Source of the DNA: Aquipseudomonas alcaligenes NBRC 14159
GTDB lineage: Bacteria; Pseudomonadota; Gammaproteobacteria; Pseudomonadales; Pseudomonadaceae
Length of the DNA stretch: 64,000 nucleotides
Reading direction: 5' to 3'
NCBI RefSeq assembly: GCF_000467105.1
Contig: NZ_BATI01000020.1
Coordinates: 62,001-126,000 of the forward strand
The notes beneath the pieces were generated by a model. The model saw only the letters and a list, made by a program, of their open reading frames with translations, was not told the origin of the DNA and ran no database searches. Made by a program: the position numbers and the translations under genes. Each line of letters opens with the position of its first letter. Within the stretch, counting starts at the first letter, position 1. Shown here piece by piece: positions 32,985 through 46,989 of this stretch.

Positions 32985-34331
32985 GTGTCGCTGATCGCTT
33001 CCGACCAGTTCCGCATCGTTGTCGGCCTCGGCAAGAGCGGCATGTCCCTGGTGCGCTTCCTCGCGCAGCAGGGCGTGCGCTTCGCCGTGGCCGACACCCG
33101 CGCGAACCCGCCGGAACTGGCGACCCTGCAGCGCGACTACCCCGAAGTGGAAGTGCGCTGCGGCGAGCTGGATGTCGACTTCCTGTGCCGCGCCTCGGAG
33201 CTCTACGTGAGCCCCGGCCTGGCCCTGGCCACCCCGGCGCTGCGCGAGGCAGCCGCCCGTGGCGTGAAGATGTCCGGCGATATCGACCTGTTTACCCGTT
33301 ATGCCAAGGCGCCGATCGTTGCCATTACCGGTTCCAACGCCAAGAGCACCGTGACCACCCTGGTCGGCGAGATGGCGGCGGCGGCCGGCAGGAAGGTCGC
33401 GGTCGGCGGCAATATCGGTACCCCGGCGCTGGATCTGCTGTCTGACGAAGTCGAGCTTTACGTGCTGGAGCTGTCCAGCTTCCAGCTGGAGACCACCGAG
33501 CGCCTCGGCGCCGAGGTCGCCACCTGCCTGAACATCAGCGAAGACCATATGGATCGCTATGACGGCATGGCCCAGTACCACCTGGCCAAGCACCGCATCT
33601 TCCGTGGCGCCCGTCAGGTGGTGGTGAATCGCGACGACGCCCTGTCGCGTCCGCTGATCGCCGATCAGGTGCCGTGCTGGACTTTCGGCCTGGGCAAGCC
33701 GGACTTCAAGCGTTTCGGCCTGATCGAGGAAGGTGGTGAGAAATACCTGGCCTTCCAGTTCGAGACCCTGATGCCGACCGCCGAACTGAAGATCCGTGGC
33801 GCGCACAATCAATCCAACGCCCTGGCGGCCCTGGCCCTGGGTCACGCCGTCGGCCTGCCGTTCGAGGCCATGCTGCAGACCCTGCGCCGCTTCGCCGGCC
33901 TGCCGCACCGTTGCCAGTGGGTGCGCGAGCTGCGCGGCGTGGGTTACTACGACGACTCCAAGGCCACCAACGTCGGCGCCGCCCTGGCCGCCATCGAAGG
34001 CCTGGGCGCGGATATCGCCGGCAAGCTGGTGCTGATCGCCGGTGGCGACGGCAAGGGCGCCGACTTCTCCGCACTGAAGGCGCCGGTGGCCCGCTTCTGC
34101 CGCGCCGTGGTGCTGCTTGGTCGCGATGCCGAGCAGATCGCCGAAGCGCTGGGCGACGCCGCGCCGCTGCTGCGGGTGAAGACCCTGGACGAGGCCGTGC
34201 AGCGCTGCGCCGAACTGGCCCAGAGTGGCGACGCCGTGCTGCTGTCGCCGGCCTGCGCCAGCCTGGACATGTTCAAGAACTTCGAAGAGCGTGGGCGCCT
34301 GTTCGCTCAGGCGGCGGAGGGCCTGCAATGA
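32985..34331 (+). CDS. murD: UDP-MurNAc-L-Ala-D-Glu ligase MurD
   Basis: 448-residue Mur ligase adding D-glutamate to UDP-MurNAc-L-Ala. The N-terminal Rossmann segment is IVVGLGKSGMSLVRFL, the ATP loop ITGSNAKSTVTTLVGEM is near residue 115, and HNQSNALAALAL and YYDDSKATNVGA lie further on. The start is GTG at 32985 with GAGG about 12 bases upstream; no ATG fits. The end shares 4 bp with ftsW. Confidence 0.95.
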   Translation: MSLIASDQFRIVVGLGKSGMSLVRFLAQQGVRFAVADTRANPPELATLQRDYPEVEVRCGELDVDFLCRASELYVSPGLALATPALREAAARGVKMSGDIDLFTRYAKAPIVAITGSNAKSTVTTLVGEMAAAAGRKVAVGGNIGTPALDLLSDEVELYVLELSSFQLETTERLGAEVATCLNISEDHMDRYDGMAQYHLAKHRIFRGARQVVVNRDDALSRPLIADQVPCWTFGLGKPDFKRFGLIEEGGEKYLAFQFETLMPTAELKIRGAHNQSNALAALALGHAVGLPFEAMLQTLRRFAGLPHRCQWVRELRGVGYYDDSKATNVGAALAAIEGLGADIAGKLVLIAGGDGKGADFSALKAPVARFCRAVVLLGRDAEQIAEALGDAAPLLRVKTLDEAVQRCAELAQSGDAVLLSPACASLDMFKNFEERGRLFAQAAEGLQ

Positions 34332-35551
34332 CCCTGCTTGCCCGTCTGTTCGCCGCTCCGTCGCCGCTGCGCACCCGCCGCGGCATCGACCTCGACTTCC
34401 CGCTGCTGGCCGGTTGCCTGGCCCTGCTCGGCCTGGGCCTGGTGATGATCACCTCGGCCAGCTCGGAAGTCGCCGCGGCGCTGTCGGGTAATCCGCTGTA
34501 CCACATGGTCCGCCACCTGATTTACCTGGCCATCGGCATCAGTGCCGCTGTGGTCACCCTGCTGATTCCCATGGCCTTCTGGCAGCGCTACGGCGCCAGC
34601 CTGCTGCTGATCGCCTTCGCCCTGCTGGTGCTGGTGCTGATCCCCGGCATCGGTCGCGAGGTCAACGGCGCCAAACGCTGGATCGGCTTCGGCCTGTTCA
34701 ACCTGCAGCCGTCCGAGCTGGCCAAGCTGTTCACCGTGGTGTTCATCGCCGGTTATCTGGTGCGGCGCCAGGACGAAGTGCGCGAAAAACTCTCCGGCTT
34801 CCTCAAGCCGATGCTGGTGCTCGGCCCGATGGCCGTGCTGCTGCTGGCGGAGCCGGACTTCGGCGCCACCGTGGTGCTGGTCGGTTCCTGCATCGCCATG
34901 CTGTTCCTCGGCGGCATCAACCTGGTGCGCTTCATTCCGCTGGCCGCCTGCGTGCTGGTGCTCGGCGCCATCGTCATGACCAGCCAGGCCTACCGCCTGG
35001 AGCGCCTGACCAACTTCGTCGACCCCTGGGCCGACCAGTACGGCGCCGGCTACCAGCTGAGCCAGGCGCTGATCGCCTTCGGTCGCGGCGAGTGGCTCGG
35101 CGTCGGCCTGGGCAACAGCATCCAGAAGCAGTTCTACCTGCCCGAGGCGCACACCGACTTCGTCTTCGCCGTGCTGGCCGAGGAACTGGGCATGGTTGGC
35201 GCGCTGATCACCGTCGGCCTGTTCGTCTTCGTCGCCGTGCGCGCCCTGTACATCGGCCTGTGGGCCGAGAAGGCCAAGCAGTTCTTCGCCGCCTACGTGG
35301 CCTACGGCATCGCCATCCAGTGGATCGGTCAGGTGCTGATCAACATCGGCGTGAACGTCGGCCTGCTGCCGACCAAGGGCCTGACCCTGCCGTTCCTCAG
35401 CTACGGTGGCAGCTCCCTGATCATCTGCTGCGTCAGCCTGGCCATGCTCCTGCGCATCGAGTGGGAGCGGCGTACGTCGCTGGGCAGCGAGGACATCGAA
35501 TTCAGCGAGTCGGACTTCTTCGACACCGAGGAGGTCAAGCATGCGCGGTAA
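34328..35551 (+). CDS. ftsW: Peptidoglycan glycosyltransferase FtsW
   Basis: 407-residue SEDS-family septal glycan polymerase working with FtsI. About ten membrane helices. SEDS landmarks include GFGLFNLQPSELAKL, AEPDFGATVVL, and GVNVGLLPTKGLTLPFLSYGG, which holds the conserved catalytic region. The N-terminal cytoplasmic tail is Arg-rich (SPLRTRRG). ATG at 34328 overlaps the murD stop; the longer open frame upstream is a murD shadow. The last 11 bp overlap murG. Confidence 0.96.
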   Translation: MTLLARLFAAPSPLRTRRGIDLDFPLLAGCLALLGLGLVMITSASSEVAAALSGNPLYHMVRHLIYLAIGISAAVVTLLIPMAFWQRYGASLLLIAFALLVLVLIPGIGREVNGAKRWIGFGLFNLQPSELAKLFTVVFIAGYLVRRQDEVREKLSGFLKPMLVLGPMAVLLLAEPDFGATVVLVGSCIAMLFLGGINLVRFIPLAACVLVLGAIVMTSQAYRLERLTNFVDPWADQYGAGYQLSQALIAFGRGEWLGVGLGNSIQKQFYLPEAHTDFVFAVLAEELGMVGALITVGLFVFVAVRALYIGLWAEKAKQFFAAYVAYGIAIQWIGQVLINIGVNVGLLPTKGLTLPFLSYGGSSLIICCVSLAMLLRIEWERRTSLGSEDIEFSESDFFDTEEVKHAR

Positions 35552-36603
35552 CGTCCTGATCATGGCCGGCGGCACCGGCGGCCACGTGTTCCCGGCGCTG
35601 GCCTGCGCCCGCGAGTTCCAGGCGCGCGGCTATGCCGTGCACTGGCTGGGCACGCCGCGCGGTATCGAGAACGAGCTGGTGCCGGCCGCCGGGCTGCCGC
35701 TGCACCTGATCCAGGTCTCCGGCCTGCGCGGCAAGGGCAAGCTGTCGCTGCTCAAGGCGCCGTTCCAGCTGGTTCGTGCCCTGTTCCAGGCGCGCCGAGT
35801 GATGCGCGAGCTGCAGCCGGTCTGCGTGCTCGGCATGGGCGGCTACGTCACCGGCCCCGGCGGCCTGGCCGCACGGCTGAATGGCGCGCCGTTGGTGATT
35901 CACGAGCAGAACGCCGTGGCCGGTACCGCCAACCGCAGCCTGGCGCCGTTCGCCAAGCGTGTGTGCGAGGCTTTCCCGAACACCTTCGGCAAGACCACCA
36001 AGCTGCGCACCACCGGCAACCCGGTGCGTGAGGAGCTGTTCCTGGAAACGCCGCGCGACAGCCTCAAGGGCCGCAAGCCGCGTCTGCTGGTGCTGGGCGG
36101 CAGCCTGGGCGCCGAGCCGCTGAACAAGCTGATTCCCGCCGCGCTGGCCAAGCTGCCGGCCGACTTGCGTCCAAAGGTGTTCCACCAGGCGGGCAAGCAA
36201 CATGACGCCATCACCGCGGAGCGTTATCGCGAAGTCGCGGTCGAAGCCGAGGTCGCGCCCTTCATCAAGGACATGGCCGGCGCCTACGCCTGGGCCGACC
36301 TGGTGATCTGCCGTGCCGGTGCGCTGACCGTCAGCGAGCTGGCCGCCGCCGGCCTGCCGTCCTTCCTGGTGCCGCTGCCGCACGCGATCGACGACCACCA
36401 GACCCGCAATGCCGACTATCTGGCCAAGGAGGGCGCCGCCGTCCTTCTGCCGCAACATGCCACTGACGCGGACAAGCTCGCCGCGCAGCTGACCGAGGTT
36501 CTGATGCACCCTGAAAAACTCAAGACCATGGGCCGCACCGCGCGCACCCTGGCCAAACCGGACGCCACCCGCGTGGTAGTCGATATCTGCCTGGAGGTGG
36601 CCC

Positions 36604-36611
<8 letters not shown>
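35541..36611 (+). CDS. murG: UDP-GlcNAc:lipid I N-acetylglucosaminyltransferase MurG
   Basis: 356-residue peripheral membrane GT-B enzyme converting lipid I to lipid II. It has Gly-rich loops [14 protein letters not shown] at the N-terminus and [13 protein letters not shown] near residue 96. The UDP-GlcNAc site is in [20 protein letters not shown], followed by [14 protein letters not shown]. It overlaps ftsW by 11 bp and murC by 8 bp. Confidence 0.96.
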
Positions 36612-38984
<2,373 letters not shown>

Positions 38985-38987
38985 GTC

Positions 38988-39863
38988 ATGGTCGCCACCC
39001 TCCGTCATCACTCGCAGCCGATAGGGGGCGCCAGCCGGCGCCAGCCTATCGCTGCGCGTGGCGCCAGCCGGATGGTGGCCAAGGAACCGCTGGCCGCGCG
39101 CCTGCCGAAGGCGGATTTCAGTGGCCTTGGACGTGGTTTCAAGCGCCTCGGCTGGCCGTTGCTGCTGGTGGCGCTGGGCCTGGGCACCTACGAGGGCGCC
39201 CAGCGTCTGCTGCCCTATGCCGACCGGCCGATTGCCCGGGTCAGCGTGCAGGGCGAGCTGAGCTACATCAGCCAGCAGGCGGTGCAGGAGCGTATCGCGC
39301 CTTACACCGCGGCCAGTTTCTTCACCATCGACCTGGCCGGCATGCGTGCCGAGCTGGAGCAGATGCCCTGGATCGCCCATGCCGAAGTGCGCCGGGTGTG
39401 GCCGGACCAGGTGTCGATCACCCTGGAAGAGCAGCTGCCGGTGGCCCGCTGGGGCAGCGAGGCGCTGCTCAACAATCAGGGCCGCGCCTTCGCCCCGCGC
39501 GAAGCGGCCAACTACGAACACCTGCCGCTGCTGTCCGGGCCGCAACGCGCCCAGCAGCAGGTGATGCAGCAATACCAGGTGCTCAGCCAGCTGCTGCGGC
39601 CGCTGGGCTTCACCATCAGCAGCCTGGAGCTGCGCGAGCACGGCAGCTGGTTCATCAGTACCGCCCAGGGCGTGGACATCCTCCTGGGTCGGGATCACCT
39701 GGTCGACAAGATGCGCCGGTTCGCCAGCATCCACGACAAGGTGCTCAAGCAGCAGATCGCGAATATCGCGCGTATCGACCTGCGCTATGCCAACGGCCTG
39801 GCCGTGGCCTGGCGTGCGCCGGTGGCGCCAACGGCGGCAGAGCCCGCCGCCGTGAAGAATTGA
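38988..39863 (+). CDS. ftsQ: Cell division protein FtsQ
   Basis: 291-residue bitopic protein linking early and late division proteins. It has a long basic cytoplasmic tail (about residues 1-55), a membrane helix (about 57-74), and a periplasmic POTRA domain ([19 protein letters not shown]). The beta domain carries [21 protein letters not shown]. An Ala/Pro-rich C-terminal tail ends it. ftsA begins 15 bp downstream with GAGGAGAAGG upstream. Confidence 0.94.
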   Translation: MVATLRHHSQPIGGASRRQPIAARGASRMVAKEPLAARLPKADFSGLGRGFKRLGWPLLLVALGLGTYEGAQRLLPYADRPIARVSVQGELSYISQQAVQERIAPYTAASFFTIDLAGMRAELEQMPWIAHAEVRRVWPDQVSITLEEQLPVARWGSEALLNNQGRAFAPREAANYEHLPLLSGPQRAQQQVMQQYQVLSQLLRPLGFTISSLELREHGSWFISTAQGVDILLGRDHLVDKMRRFASIHDKVLKQQIANIARIDLRYANGLAVAWRAPVAPTAAEPAAVKN

Positions 39864-39878
39864 GGAGAAGGTAGAACC

Positions 39879-41123
39879 ATGGCAAGCGTGCAGAGCGGCA
39901 AGATGATCGTCGGCCTGGACATCGGCACCTCCAAGGTGGTGGCGCTGGTGGGCGAGGTGACGGCCGATGGCGAGCTGGATATCGTCGGTATCGGCACCAG
40001 CCCGTCGCGCGGCCTGAAGAAGGGCGTGGTGGTCAATATCGAGTCCACCGTGCAGTCGATCCAGCGCGCCATCGAAGAAGCGCAGCTGATGGCCGGTTGC
40101 CGCATCCACTCGGCCTTCGTCGGCATCGCTGGCAACCACATCCGCAGCCTCAACAGCCACGGCATCGTCGCCATCCGCGACCGCGAAGTCAGCCCGGCCG
40201 ACCTCGAGCGCGTGCTCGACGCCGCCCAGGCCGTGGCGATCCCGGCCGACCAGCGGGTGCTGCATACCCTGGCGCAGGACTACGTGATCGATAACCAGGA
40301 AGGTGTGCGCGAGCCGCTCGGTATGTCTGGCGTGCGCCTGGAGGCCAAGGTGCATGTGGTCACCTGCGCCACCAACGCCGCGCAGAACGTCGAGAAGTGC
40401 GTGCGCCGCTGCGGCCTGGAAGTGGACGATATCATTCTGGAGCAGCTGGCTTCCGCCTACTCGGTGCTGACCGAGGACGAGAAGGAGCTGGGCGTGTGCC
40501 TGGTGGACATCGGTGGCGGTACCACCGACATCGCGATTTTCGCCGATGGTGCGATCCGTCACACCGCGGTGATCCCGATTGCTGGCGACCAGGTCACAAA
40601 TGATATTGCAATGGCATTACGCACCCCGACCCAGTATGCCGAGGAAATCAAGATTCGGTATGCTTGCGCCCTAGCCAAACTGGCCGGTCCGGGTGAAACC
40701 ATCAAGGTGCCCAGCGTAGGTGACCGGCCACCGCGGGAACTGTCCCGTCAGGCTCTGGCCGAAGTAGTCGAGCCTCGTTACGACGAGCTCTTCACGCTGA
40801 TTCAGGCCGAGCTGCGGCGCAGTGGCTACGAGGACATGATTCCGGCAGGGATCGTCCTCACCGGCGGCACCGCCAAGATGGAAGGCGCCGTCGAACTGGC
40901 CGAAGAGATCTTTCACATGCCGGTGCGTTTGGGCGTACCCCACAGCGTCAAAGGACTGACCGACGTCGTGCGTAATCCAATCTATTCCACAGGCGTGGGC
41001 CTGCTGATGTACGGGCTGCGGAAACAGTCCGACGGCTTCCACGCGCCTGGGATTCAGTATGGCGATGAGCCCAAAACACCGGTACTGGAACGGCTTAAAC
41101 GCTGGGTCCAGGGCAATTTCTGA
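39879..41123 (+). CDS. ftsA: Cell division protein FtsA
   Basis: 414-residue actin-fold protein tethering FtsZ to the membrane. Phosphate and nucleotide loops are IVGLDIGTSKVVALVGE, VCLVDIGGGTTDIAIF and GIVLTGGTAKMEG. The last residues LERLKRWVQGNF form the amphipathic membrane-targeting helix. It is followed after 52 bp by ftsZ. Confidence 0.96.
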   Translation: MASVQSGKMIVGLDIGTSKVVALVGEVTADGELDIVGIGTSPSRGLKKGVVVNIESTVQSIQRAIEEAQLMAGCRIHSAFVGIAGNHIRSLNSHGIVAIRDREVSPADLERVLDAAQAVAIPADQRVLHTLAQDYVIDNQEGVREPLGMSGVRLEAKVHVVTCATNAAQNVEKCVRRCGLEVDDIILEQLASAYSVLTEDEKELGVCLVDIGGGTTDIAIFADGAIRHTAVIPIAGDQVTNDIAMALRTPTQYAEEIKIRYACALAKLAGPGETIKVPSVGDRPPRELSRQALAEVVEPRYDELFTLIQAELRRSGYEDMIPAGIVLTGGTAKMEGAVELAEEIFHMPVRLGVPHSVKGLTDVVRNPIYSTGVGLLMYGLRKQSDGFHAPGIQYGDEPKTPVLERLKRWVQGNF

Positions 41124-41175
41124 TGTGAAACCCGCGGTAGCTGTAGGCGATAATTAAAAAAGAAGGAGAGGGGAA

Positions 41176-42375
41176 ATGTTCGAGCTCGTAGATAACGTTC
41201 CGCAAAGCGCAGTTATCAAAGTCATCGGCGTGGGTGGCGGTGGTGGTAACGCCGTCAACCACATGATCAAGAACAACATCGAAGGCGTCGAATTCATCTG
41301 CGCCAACACCGATGCCCAGGCGTTGAAGAACGTCGGTGCGCGTACCGTGCTGCAACTCGGCCCGGGCGTGACCAAGGGCCTGGGTGCCGGTACCAATCCG
41401 GAAATCGGCCGTCAGGCTGCCATGGAAGACCGCGAGCGTATCGCCGAGGTACTCAATGGTGCCGACATGGTCTTCATCACCACTGGCATGGGTGGCGGCA
41501 CCGGTACCGGTGCGGCACCGATCATCGCCGAAGTGGCGAAAGAGATGGGCATCCTCACCGTTGCCGTGGTGACCCGTCCGTTCCCGTTCGAAGGTCGCAA
41601 GCGCATGCAGGTCGCCGACGAGGGCATCCGCGCCCTGTCCGATTGCGTCGACTCGCTGATCACCATCCCCAACGAGAAGCTGCTGACCATCCTCGGCAAG
41701 GACGCCAGCCTGCTGTCCGCCTTCGCCAAGGCTGACGACGTGCTGTCCGGCGCCGTGCGCGGCATCTCCGACATCATGCAGCGTCCGGGCCTGATGAACG
41801 TCGACTTTGCCGACGTGAAGACCGTGATGGGCGAAATGGGCATGGCCATGATGGGCACCGGCTGCGCCAGCGGTCCGAACCGTGCTCGCGAGGCCACCGA
41901 AGCGGCCATCCGCAACCCGCTGCTGGAAGACGTCAACCTGCAGGGCGCGCGCGGCATCCTGGTCAACATCACCGCCGGTCTTGATCTGTCCCTGGGCGAA
42001 TACGCCGCCGTCGGCGAGATCATCGAGGCCTTCGCCTCGGAAGCGGCGACCGTCAAGGTCGGCGCGGTGATCGATCCGGACATGCGCGACGAGCTGCATG
42101 TGACCGTAGTGGCCACCGGCCTGGGTGCGCGCATCGAGAAGCCGGTCAAGGTGGTCGACAACACCATCGCGGCTGCTGCCGTGGCCACTCCGGCTGCTTC
42201 GATCAGCGCCGCGCCGCGTGCTGCCGAACAACCGGCCGTCAACTACAAGGACTACGAGCGCCCGACCGTTCAGCGCCAGAGCCTCGCCGGCAGCGCCGCC
42301 GCGGCCAAGCTGAATACGCAGGATGACCTGGATTATCTGGACATCCCGGCCTTCCTGCGTCGTCAGGCTGATTGA
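41176..42375 (+). CDS. ftsZ: Cell division GTPase FtsZ
   Basis: 399-residue tubulin homologue forming the Z-ring. [10 protein letters not shown] is near the N-terminus, the GTP-binding tubulin signature [10 protein letters not shown] is near residue 108, and the T7-type loop [11 protein letters not shown] is present. A variable Ala/Pro-rich linker (about 318-380) leads to the C-terminal peptide [14 protein letters not shown], which binds FtsA and ZipA. A strong AGAAGGAGAGGGG Shine-Dalgarno precedes the ATG, consistent with high expression. Confidence 0.98.
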   Translation: MFELVDNVPQSAVIKVIGVGGGGGNAVNHMIKNNIEGVEFICANTDAQALKNVGARTVLQLGPGVTKGLGAGTNPEIGRQAAMEDRERIAEVLNGADMVFITTGMGGGTGTGAAPIIAEVAKEMGILTVAVVTRPFPFEGRKRMQVADEGIRALSDCVDSLITIPNEKLLTILGKDASLLSAFAKADDVLSGAVRGISDIMQRPGLMNVDFADVKTVMGEMGMAMMGTGCASGPNRAREATEAAIRNPLLEDVNLQGARGILVNITAGLDLSLGEYAAVGEIIEAFASEAATVKVGAVIDPDMRDELHVTVVATGLGARIEKPVKVVDNTIAAAAVATPAASISAAPRAAEQPAVNYKDYERPTVQRQSLAGSAAAAKLNTQDDLDYLDIPAFLRRQAD

Positions 42376-42417
42376 TGGTATCTATCAGGAGTATATTGGT
42401 GATTGGTGTTCAGCAAA

Positions 42418-42443
42418 GGGCGGTTCTGCTATCATCGCCGCCC
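42418..42443 (+). promoter_or_regulatory. Candidate lpxC promoter inside an inverted repeat
   Basis: An extended -10 (TG at 42427-42428, TATCAT at 42430-42435) lies between GGGCGG (42418-42423) and CCGCCC (42438-42443). It is about 40 bp upstream of lpxC in the 106-bp gap after ftsZ. No strong -35 and no T-run. Confidence 0.5.
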
Positions 42444-42451
42444 ATTGTTGA

Positions 42452-43393
<942 letters not shown>

Positions 43394-43419
43394 GCAATAC
43401 CCCTCCCTTCTGTTGTATT

Positions 43420-43446
43420 CAGGCCACCCCCGGGTGGCCTGTTTTT
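43420..43446 (+). terminator. Terminator after lpxC
   Basis: CAGGCCACCC (43420-43429) and GGGTGGCCTG (43432-43441), followed by T5. It closes the dcw cluster. Confidence 0.92.
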
Positions 43447-43466
43447 CTCTCCCCGCAGTTTCCGCT

Positions 43467-43919
43467 TCAGTCGTGCCTGGCATTGCGTGCCAGGCGCTCC
43501 AGGGCGGCGCGCAGCTTCGGATCGCCGATGCCCTCGGCGGCGCTGCGCAGGCTGTCGGCGGCGGCCTCGGACAGCTCGGTCTTGTGCGCCTGATAGGCGA
43601 CCTGGGTATTGGGCGGGCGTACCTTGACCTGGATCTTCTGCAGCCCGGCGAACTCCGGCAGTACCTGTAGCAGGCGTTGCAGGCGGCGCTGCTGGTAATG
43701 CAGGCGGGTGGCCCAGTGGCCGTTGCTGGTCAGCAGCAGCAGGCAGCCGTCGTGCCAGCTGGCGATCTGGCAGTGCTCGCGCGCCGCCGGCTCCAGCTGG
43801 GCCTCCACCAGTGCCTGCAGTTTGCCCAGGCGCTGGGCCGCGCTGAACAGCGCCTGCAGCGGCTTGTGTTCACGCAGCAGATTGGCAGGGGTCTTGGCGG
43901 GTGGGGTGCGCAGGCTCAT
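43467..43919 (-). CDS. DUF721 domain protein
   Basis: About 150 residues, a small cytoplasmic protein of the DUF721 family, which is often found beside secA or dcw genes and has no settled function. The core is LREHKPLQALFSAAQRLGKL followed by WHDGCLLLLTSNGHWATRL. ATG at 43919 gives MSLRTPPAKTPANLL; an upstream in-frame ATG at 43949 is also possible. A perfect 14-bp palindrome lies between the two. It is convergent with lpxC and divergent from secA. Confidence 0.85.
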   Translation of the reverse strand: MSLRTPPAKTPANLLREHKPLQALFSAAQRLGKLQALVEAQLEPAAREHCQIASWHDGCLLLLTSNGHWATRLHYQQRRLQRLLQVLPEFAGLQKIQVKVRPPNTQVAYQAHKTELSEAAADSLRSAAEGIGDPKLRAALERLARNARHD

Positions 43920-43931
43920 GGCAGTGACTTC

Positions 43932-43945
43932 GCGTATCGATACGC
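43932..43945. promoter_or_regulatory. Perfect 14-bp palindrome between DUF721 gene and secA
   Basis: GCGTATCGATACGC, fully self-complementary, immediately upstream of the chosen DUF721 start. It could be an operator. A secA -10 candidate TAGAAT lies at 44076-44081. Confidence 0.4.
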
Positions 43946-44154
43946 CCATGTTAGCAAAGGCCCTTGCAGCTGTCGGTCGTCGTCCCCATATCAAGGAAAT
44001 GGCCGGCTCATGAGCAGGTCTGGCGTATCCGGCCGGCTCGCGGGAGTTCGCCCTTTTCTCGCCAACGTTTCCGAGTAGAATGCCCCCTTTGCATGCGGTC
44101 GAGCTGGCCGTTGGGCAGCGCCCCCCATCCCCTTGAGTGGAAGAATTCGTCTAT

Positions 44155-46890
44155 ATGTTTGCGCCACTGTTGAAGAAACTCTTTGGAAGCAAGAACGAGC
44201 GTGAAGTCAAACGCATGCTCAAGACAGTGAGCGCGATCAACGCCCTCGAGGAGCAGATGCTCGCTCTCTCCGACGAGCAGCTCAAGGGCAAGACCGAAGA
44301 GTTCAAGGCGCGCCTGGCCAAGGGCGAGACCCTCGACCAGATTCTTCCCGAAGCCTTCGCCGTGGCCCGTGAAGCCGGCAAGCGGGTGATGGGCATGCGT
44401 CACTTCGACGTGCAGCTGATCGGCGGCATGACCCTGCACGAGGGCAAAATCGCCGAAATGCGTACCGGTGAGGGCAAGACCCTGGTGGGTACCCTGGCCG
44501 TGTACCTGAACGCGCTGTCCGGCAAGGGTGTGCACGTGGTCACGGTGAACGACTACCTGGCCCGCCGCGACGCCAACTGGATGCGTCCGCTGTATGAGTT
44601 CCTCGGCCTGTCCGTCGGCGTGGTGATTCCCTTCATGCCTCCGGAAGAGAAGCGTGCGGCCTATGCTGCCGACATCACCTACGGCACCAACAACGAATTC
44701 GGTTTCGACTACCTGCGCGACAACATGGCGTTCAGCCTGGAAGACAAGTTCCAGCGTGAGCTGAACTTCGCCGTGGTCGACGAAGTGGACTCCATCCTCA
44801 TCGACGAAGCGCGTACCCCGCTGATCATTTCCGGTCAGGCCGAGGACAGCTCGCAGCTGTACATGCAGATCAACCAGCTGATCCCGCGCCTCAAGCAGCA
44901 CATCGAGGAAGAGGAAGGCGTGGTCACTCAGGAAGGCCACTACAAGGTCGACGAGAAGACCCGCCAGGTCGAACTCAACGAGGCTGGTCACCAGTACGTC
45001 GAGGAGATGCTCACCGCGGCGGGCCTGCTGGCCGAGGGCGAGAGCCTCTACTCCGCGCACAACCTCAGCCTGCTGACCCACGTCTACGCCGGCCTGCGCG
45101 CGCACAAGCTGTTCCACCGCAACGTCGAGTACATCGTGCAGAACGGTCAGGTCATCCTGATCGACGAGCACACCGGCCGTACCATGCAGGGCCGCCGCCT
45201 GTCCGAGGGCCTGCACCAGGCCATCGAGGCCAAGGAAGGGGTGAACATCCAGGCCGAGAGCCAGACCCTCGCCTCGACCACCTTCCAGAACTACTTCCGC
45301 CTGTACAACAAGCTCGCCGGCATGACCGGTACCGCCGACACCGAGGCCTTCGAGTTCCGCCAGATCTACGGCCTCGACGTGGTGGTCATCCCCACCCATC
45401 GTCCGGTGGCGCGCAAGGACTTCAACGACCTGGTCTACCTGACCCAGGAAGAGAAGTACCAGGCGATCATCGCCGACATCAAGGAAAGCCAGGCCCAGGG
45501 CCGGCCTATCCTGGTCGGTACCGCCTCGATCGAAACCTCCGAGTACGTCTCCAAGCTCCTGGAACTGGCCGGCATCGAGCACAAGGTGCTCAACGCCAAG
45601 TACCACGAGAAGGAAGCCGAAATCATTGCCCAGGCCGGTCGCCCCGGCGCCGTGACCCTGGCCACCAACATGGCGGGTCGTGGCACCGACATCCTCCTCG
45701 GCGGTAACTGGGAAGCCGAAGTGGCTGCCCTGGAAGCGCCGAGCGAAGAGCAGATCGCGCAGATCAAGGCCGACTGGCAGAAGCGTCACCAGCAGGTCAT
45801 CGAAGCGGGCGGTCTGCACGTGATCGCCTCCGAGCGCCACGAATCGCGCCGTATCGACAACCAGCTGCGTGGCCGTGCCGGTCGCCAGGGTGACCCGGGC
45901 TCCAGCCGCTTCTACCTGTCGCTGGAAGACAACCTGATGCGCATCTTCGCCTCCGACCGGGTGAAGAACTTCATGAAGGCCCTGGGCATGCAGTCCGGCG
46001 AGGCCATCGAGCACCGCATGGTGACCAACGCCATCGAGAAGGCGCAGCGCAAGGTCGAAGGCCGCAACTTCGACATGCGCAAGCAGCTGCTCGAATACGA
46101 CGACGTGGCCAACGAGCAGCGCAAGGTGATCTACCACATGCGTAACAGCCTGCTGGCGGCCGACAACATCGGTGACACCATCGTCGAGTTCCGTCAGGAA
46201 GTGCTCAACGCGACCATCAACAACCACATCCCGCCGCAGTCGCTGCCGGAACAGTGGGACATCACCGGTCTGGAGATGGCGCTTTACAGCGACTTCGGTC
46301 TGCGCCTGCCGATCCAGCAGTGGCTGGACGAAGACGACAAGCTGTACGAGGAAACCCTGCGCGAGAAGATCCTCGCCGAGCTGCTCGCCGCCTATCACGA
46401 GAAGGAGGACCTGGCCGGTGTCGAGGCCCTGCGCACCTTCGAGAAGCAGATGCTGCTGCGCGTGCTGGACGACCTGTGGAAGGACCACCTGGCCACCATG
46501 GATCACCTGCGTCACGGCATCCACCTGCGCGGCTACGCGCAGAAGAACCCGAAGCAGGAGTACAAGCGCGAGTCGTTCACCCTGTTCCAGGAGCTGCTCG
46601 AGTCGATCAAGCGCGACACCATTCGCGTGCTGTCTCACGTGCAGGTGCGCCGCGAGGATCCGGTCGAGGAAGAAGCCCGTCTGCGCCGCGAGGCCGAGGC
46701 GCTGGCCGAGCGCATGCAGTTCCAGCATGCCGAGGCGTCCGCCATGCCGGTTGCCGAGACCGAGGAGGCCGCCGAGGGCGACCTGGCCGTTGCCACCCAG
46801 GTGCGCAGCGAGCCGAAGATCGGCCGCAACGAGCCGTGCCCCTGCGGGTCCGGCAAGAAGTACAAGCACTGCCACGGCCAGGTCGGCTAA
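44155..46890 (+). CDS. secA: Preprotein translocase ATPase SecA
   Basis: 911-residue motor of Sec protein export. Walker A is [13 protein letters not shown] near residue 103, the [15 protein letters not shown] box follows, and [20 protein letters not shown] lies in the second nucleotide fold. The C-terminal zinc motif [19 protein letters not shown], which contacts SecB, is intact. The open frame begins with GTG at 44137, but ATG at 44155 gives the usual [15 protein letters not shown]. No secM-like gene is seen upstream. A terminator follows. Confidence 0.97.
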   Translation: MFAPLLKKLFGSKNEREVKRMLKTVSAINALEEQMLALSDEQLKGKTEEFKARLAKGETLDQILPEAFAVAREAGKRVMGMRHFDVQLIGGMTLHEGKIAEMRTGEGKTLVGTLAVYLNALSGKGVHVVTVNDYLARRDANWMRPLYEFLGLSVGVVIPFMPPEEKRAAYAADITYGTNNEFGFDYLRDNMAFSLEDKFQRELNFAVVDEVDSILIDEARTPLIISGQAEDSSQLYMQINQLIPRLKQHIEEEEGVVTQEGHYKVDEKTRQVELNEAGHQYVEEMLTAAGLLAEGESLYSAHNLSLLTHVYAGLRAHKLFHRNVEYIVQNGQVILIDEHTGRTMQGRRLSEGLHQAIEAKEGVNIQAESQTLASTTFQNYFRLYNKLAGMTGTADTEAFEFRQIYGLDVVVIPTHRPVARKDFNDLVYLTQEEKYQAIIADIKESQAQGRPILVGTASIETSEYVSKLLELAGIEHKVLNAKYHEKEAEIIAQAGRPGAVTLATNMAGRGTDILLGGNWEAEVAALEAPSEEQIAQIKADWQKRHQQVIEAGGLHVIASERHESRRIDNQLRGRAGRQGDPGSSRFYLSLEDNLMRIFASDRVKNFMKALGMQSGEAIEHRMVTNAIEKAQRKVEGRNFDMRKQLLEYDDVANEQRKVIYHMRNSLLAADNIGDTIVEFRQEVLNATINNHIPPQSLPEQWDITGLEMALYSDFGLRLPIQQWLDEDDKLYEETLREKILAELLAAYHEKEDLAGVEALRTFEKQMLLRVLDDLWKDHLATMDHLRHGIHLRGYAQKNPKQEYKRESFTLFQELLESIKRDTIRVLSHVQVRREDPVEEEARLRREAEALAERMQFQHAEASAMPVAETEEAAEGDLAVATQVRSEPKIGRNEPCPCGSGKKYKHCHGQVG

Positions 46891-46914
46891 GCCGCGCCCA
46901 GCCTGCTATATACA

Positions 46915-46952
46915 AAACGCCGCGACCGGCTCTGCCGCTCGCGGCGTTTTTC
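46915..46952 (+). terminator. Terminator after secA
   Basis: AACGCCGCGA and TCGCGGCG arms around a loop near 46928-46939, followed by TTTTT. Confidence 0.85.
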
Positions 46953-46989
46953 CACCACCCGCTTCACTGCCTACGAAGGAGCGTCTCCT

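Noticed and set aside
44137..44155. GTG at 44137 as an earlier secA start
   Set aside because: It would add six residues before the highly conserved MFAPLLKK start and is not needed.
44008..46875. Antisense open frame of 955 codons opposite secA
   Set aside because: Low-complexity His/Gln/Val/Leu-rich translation with no family motif; a GC-bias shadow of secA.
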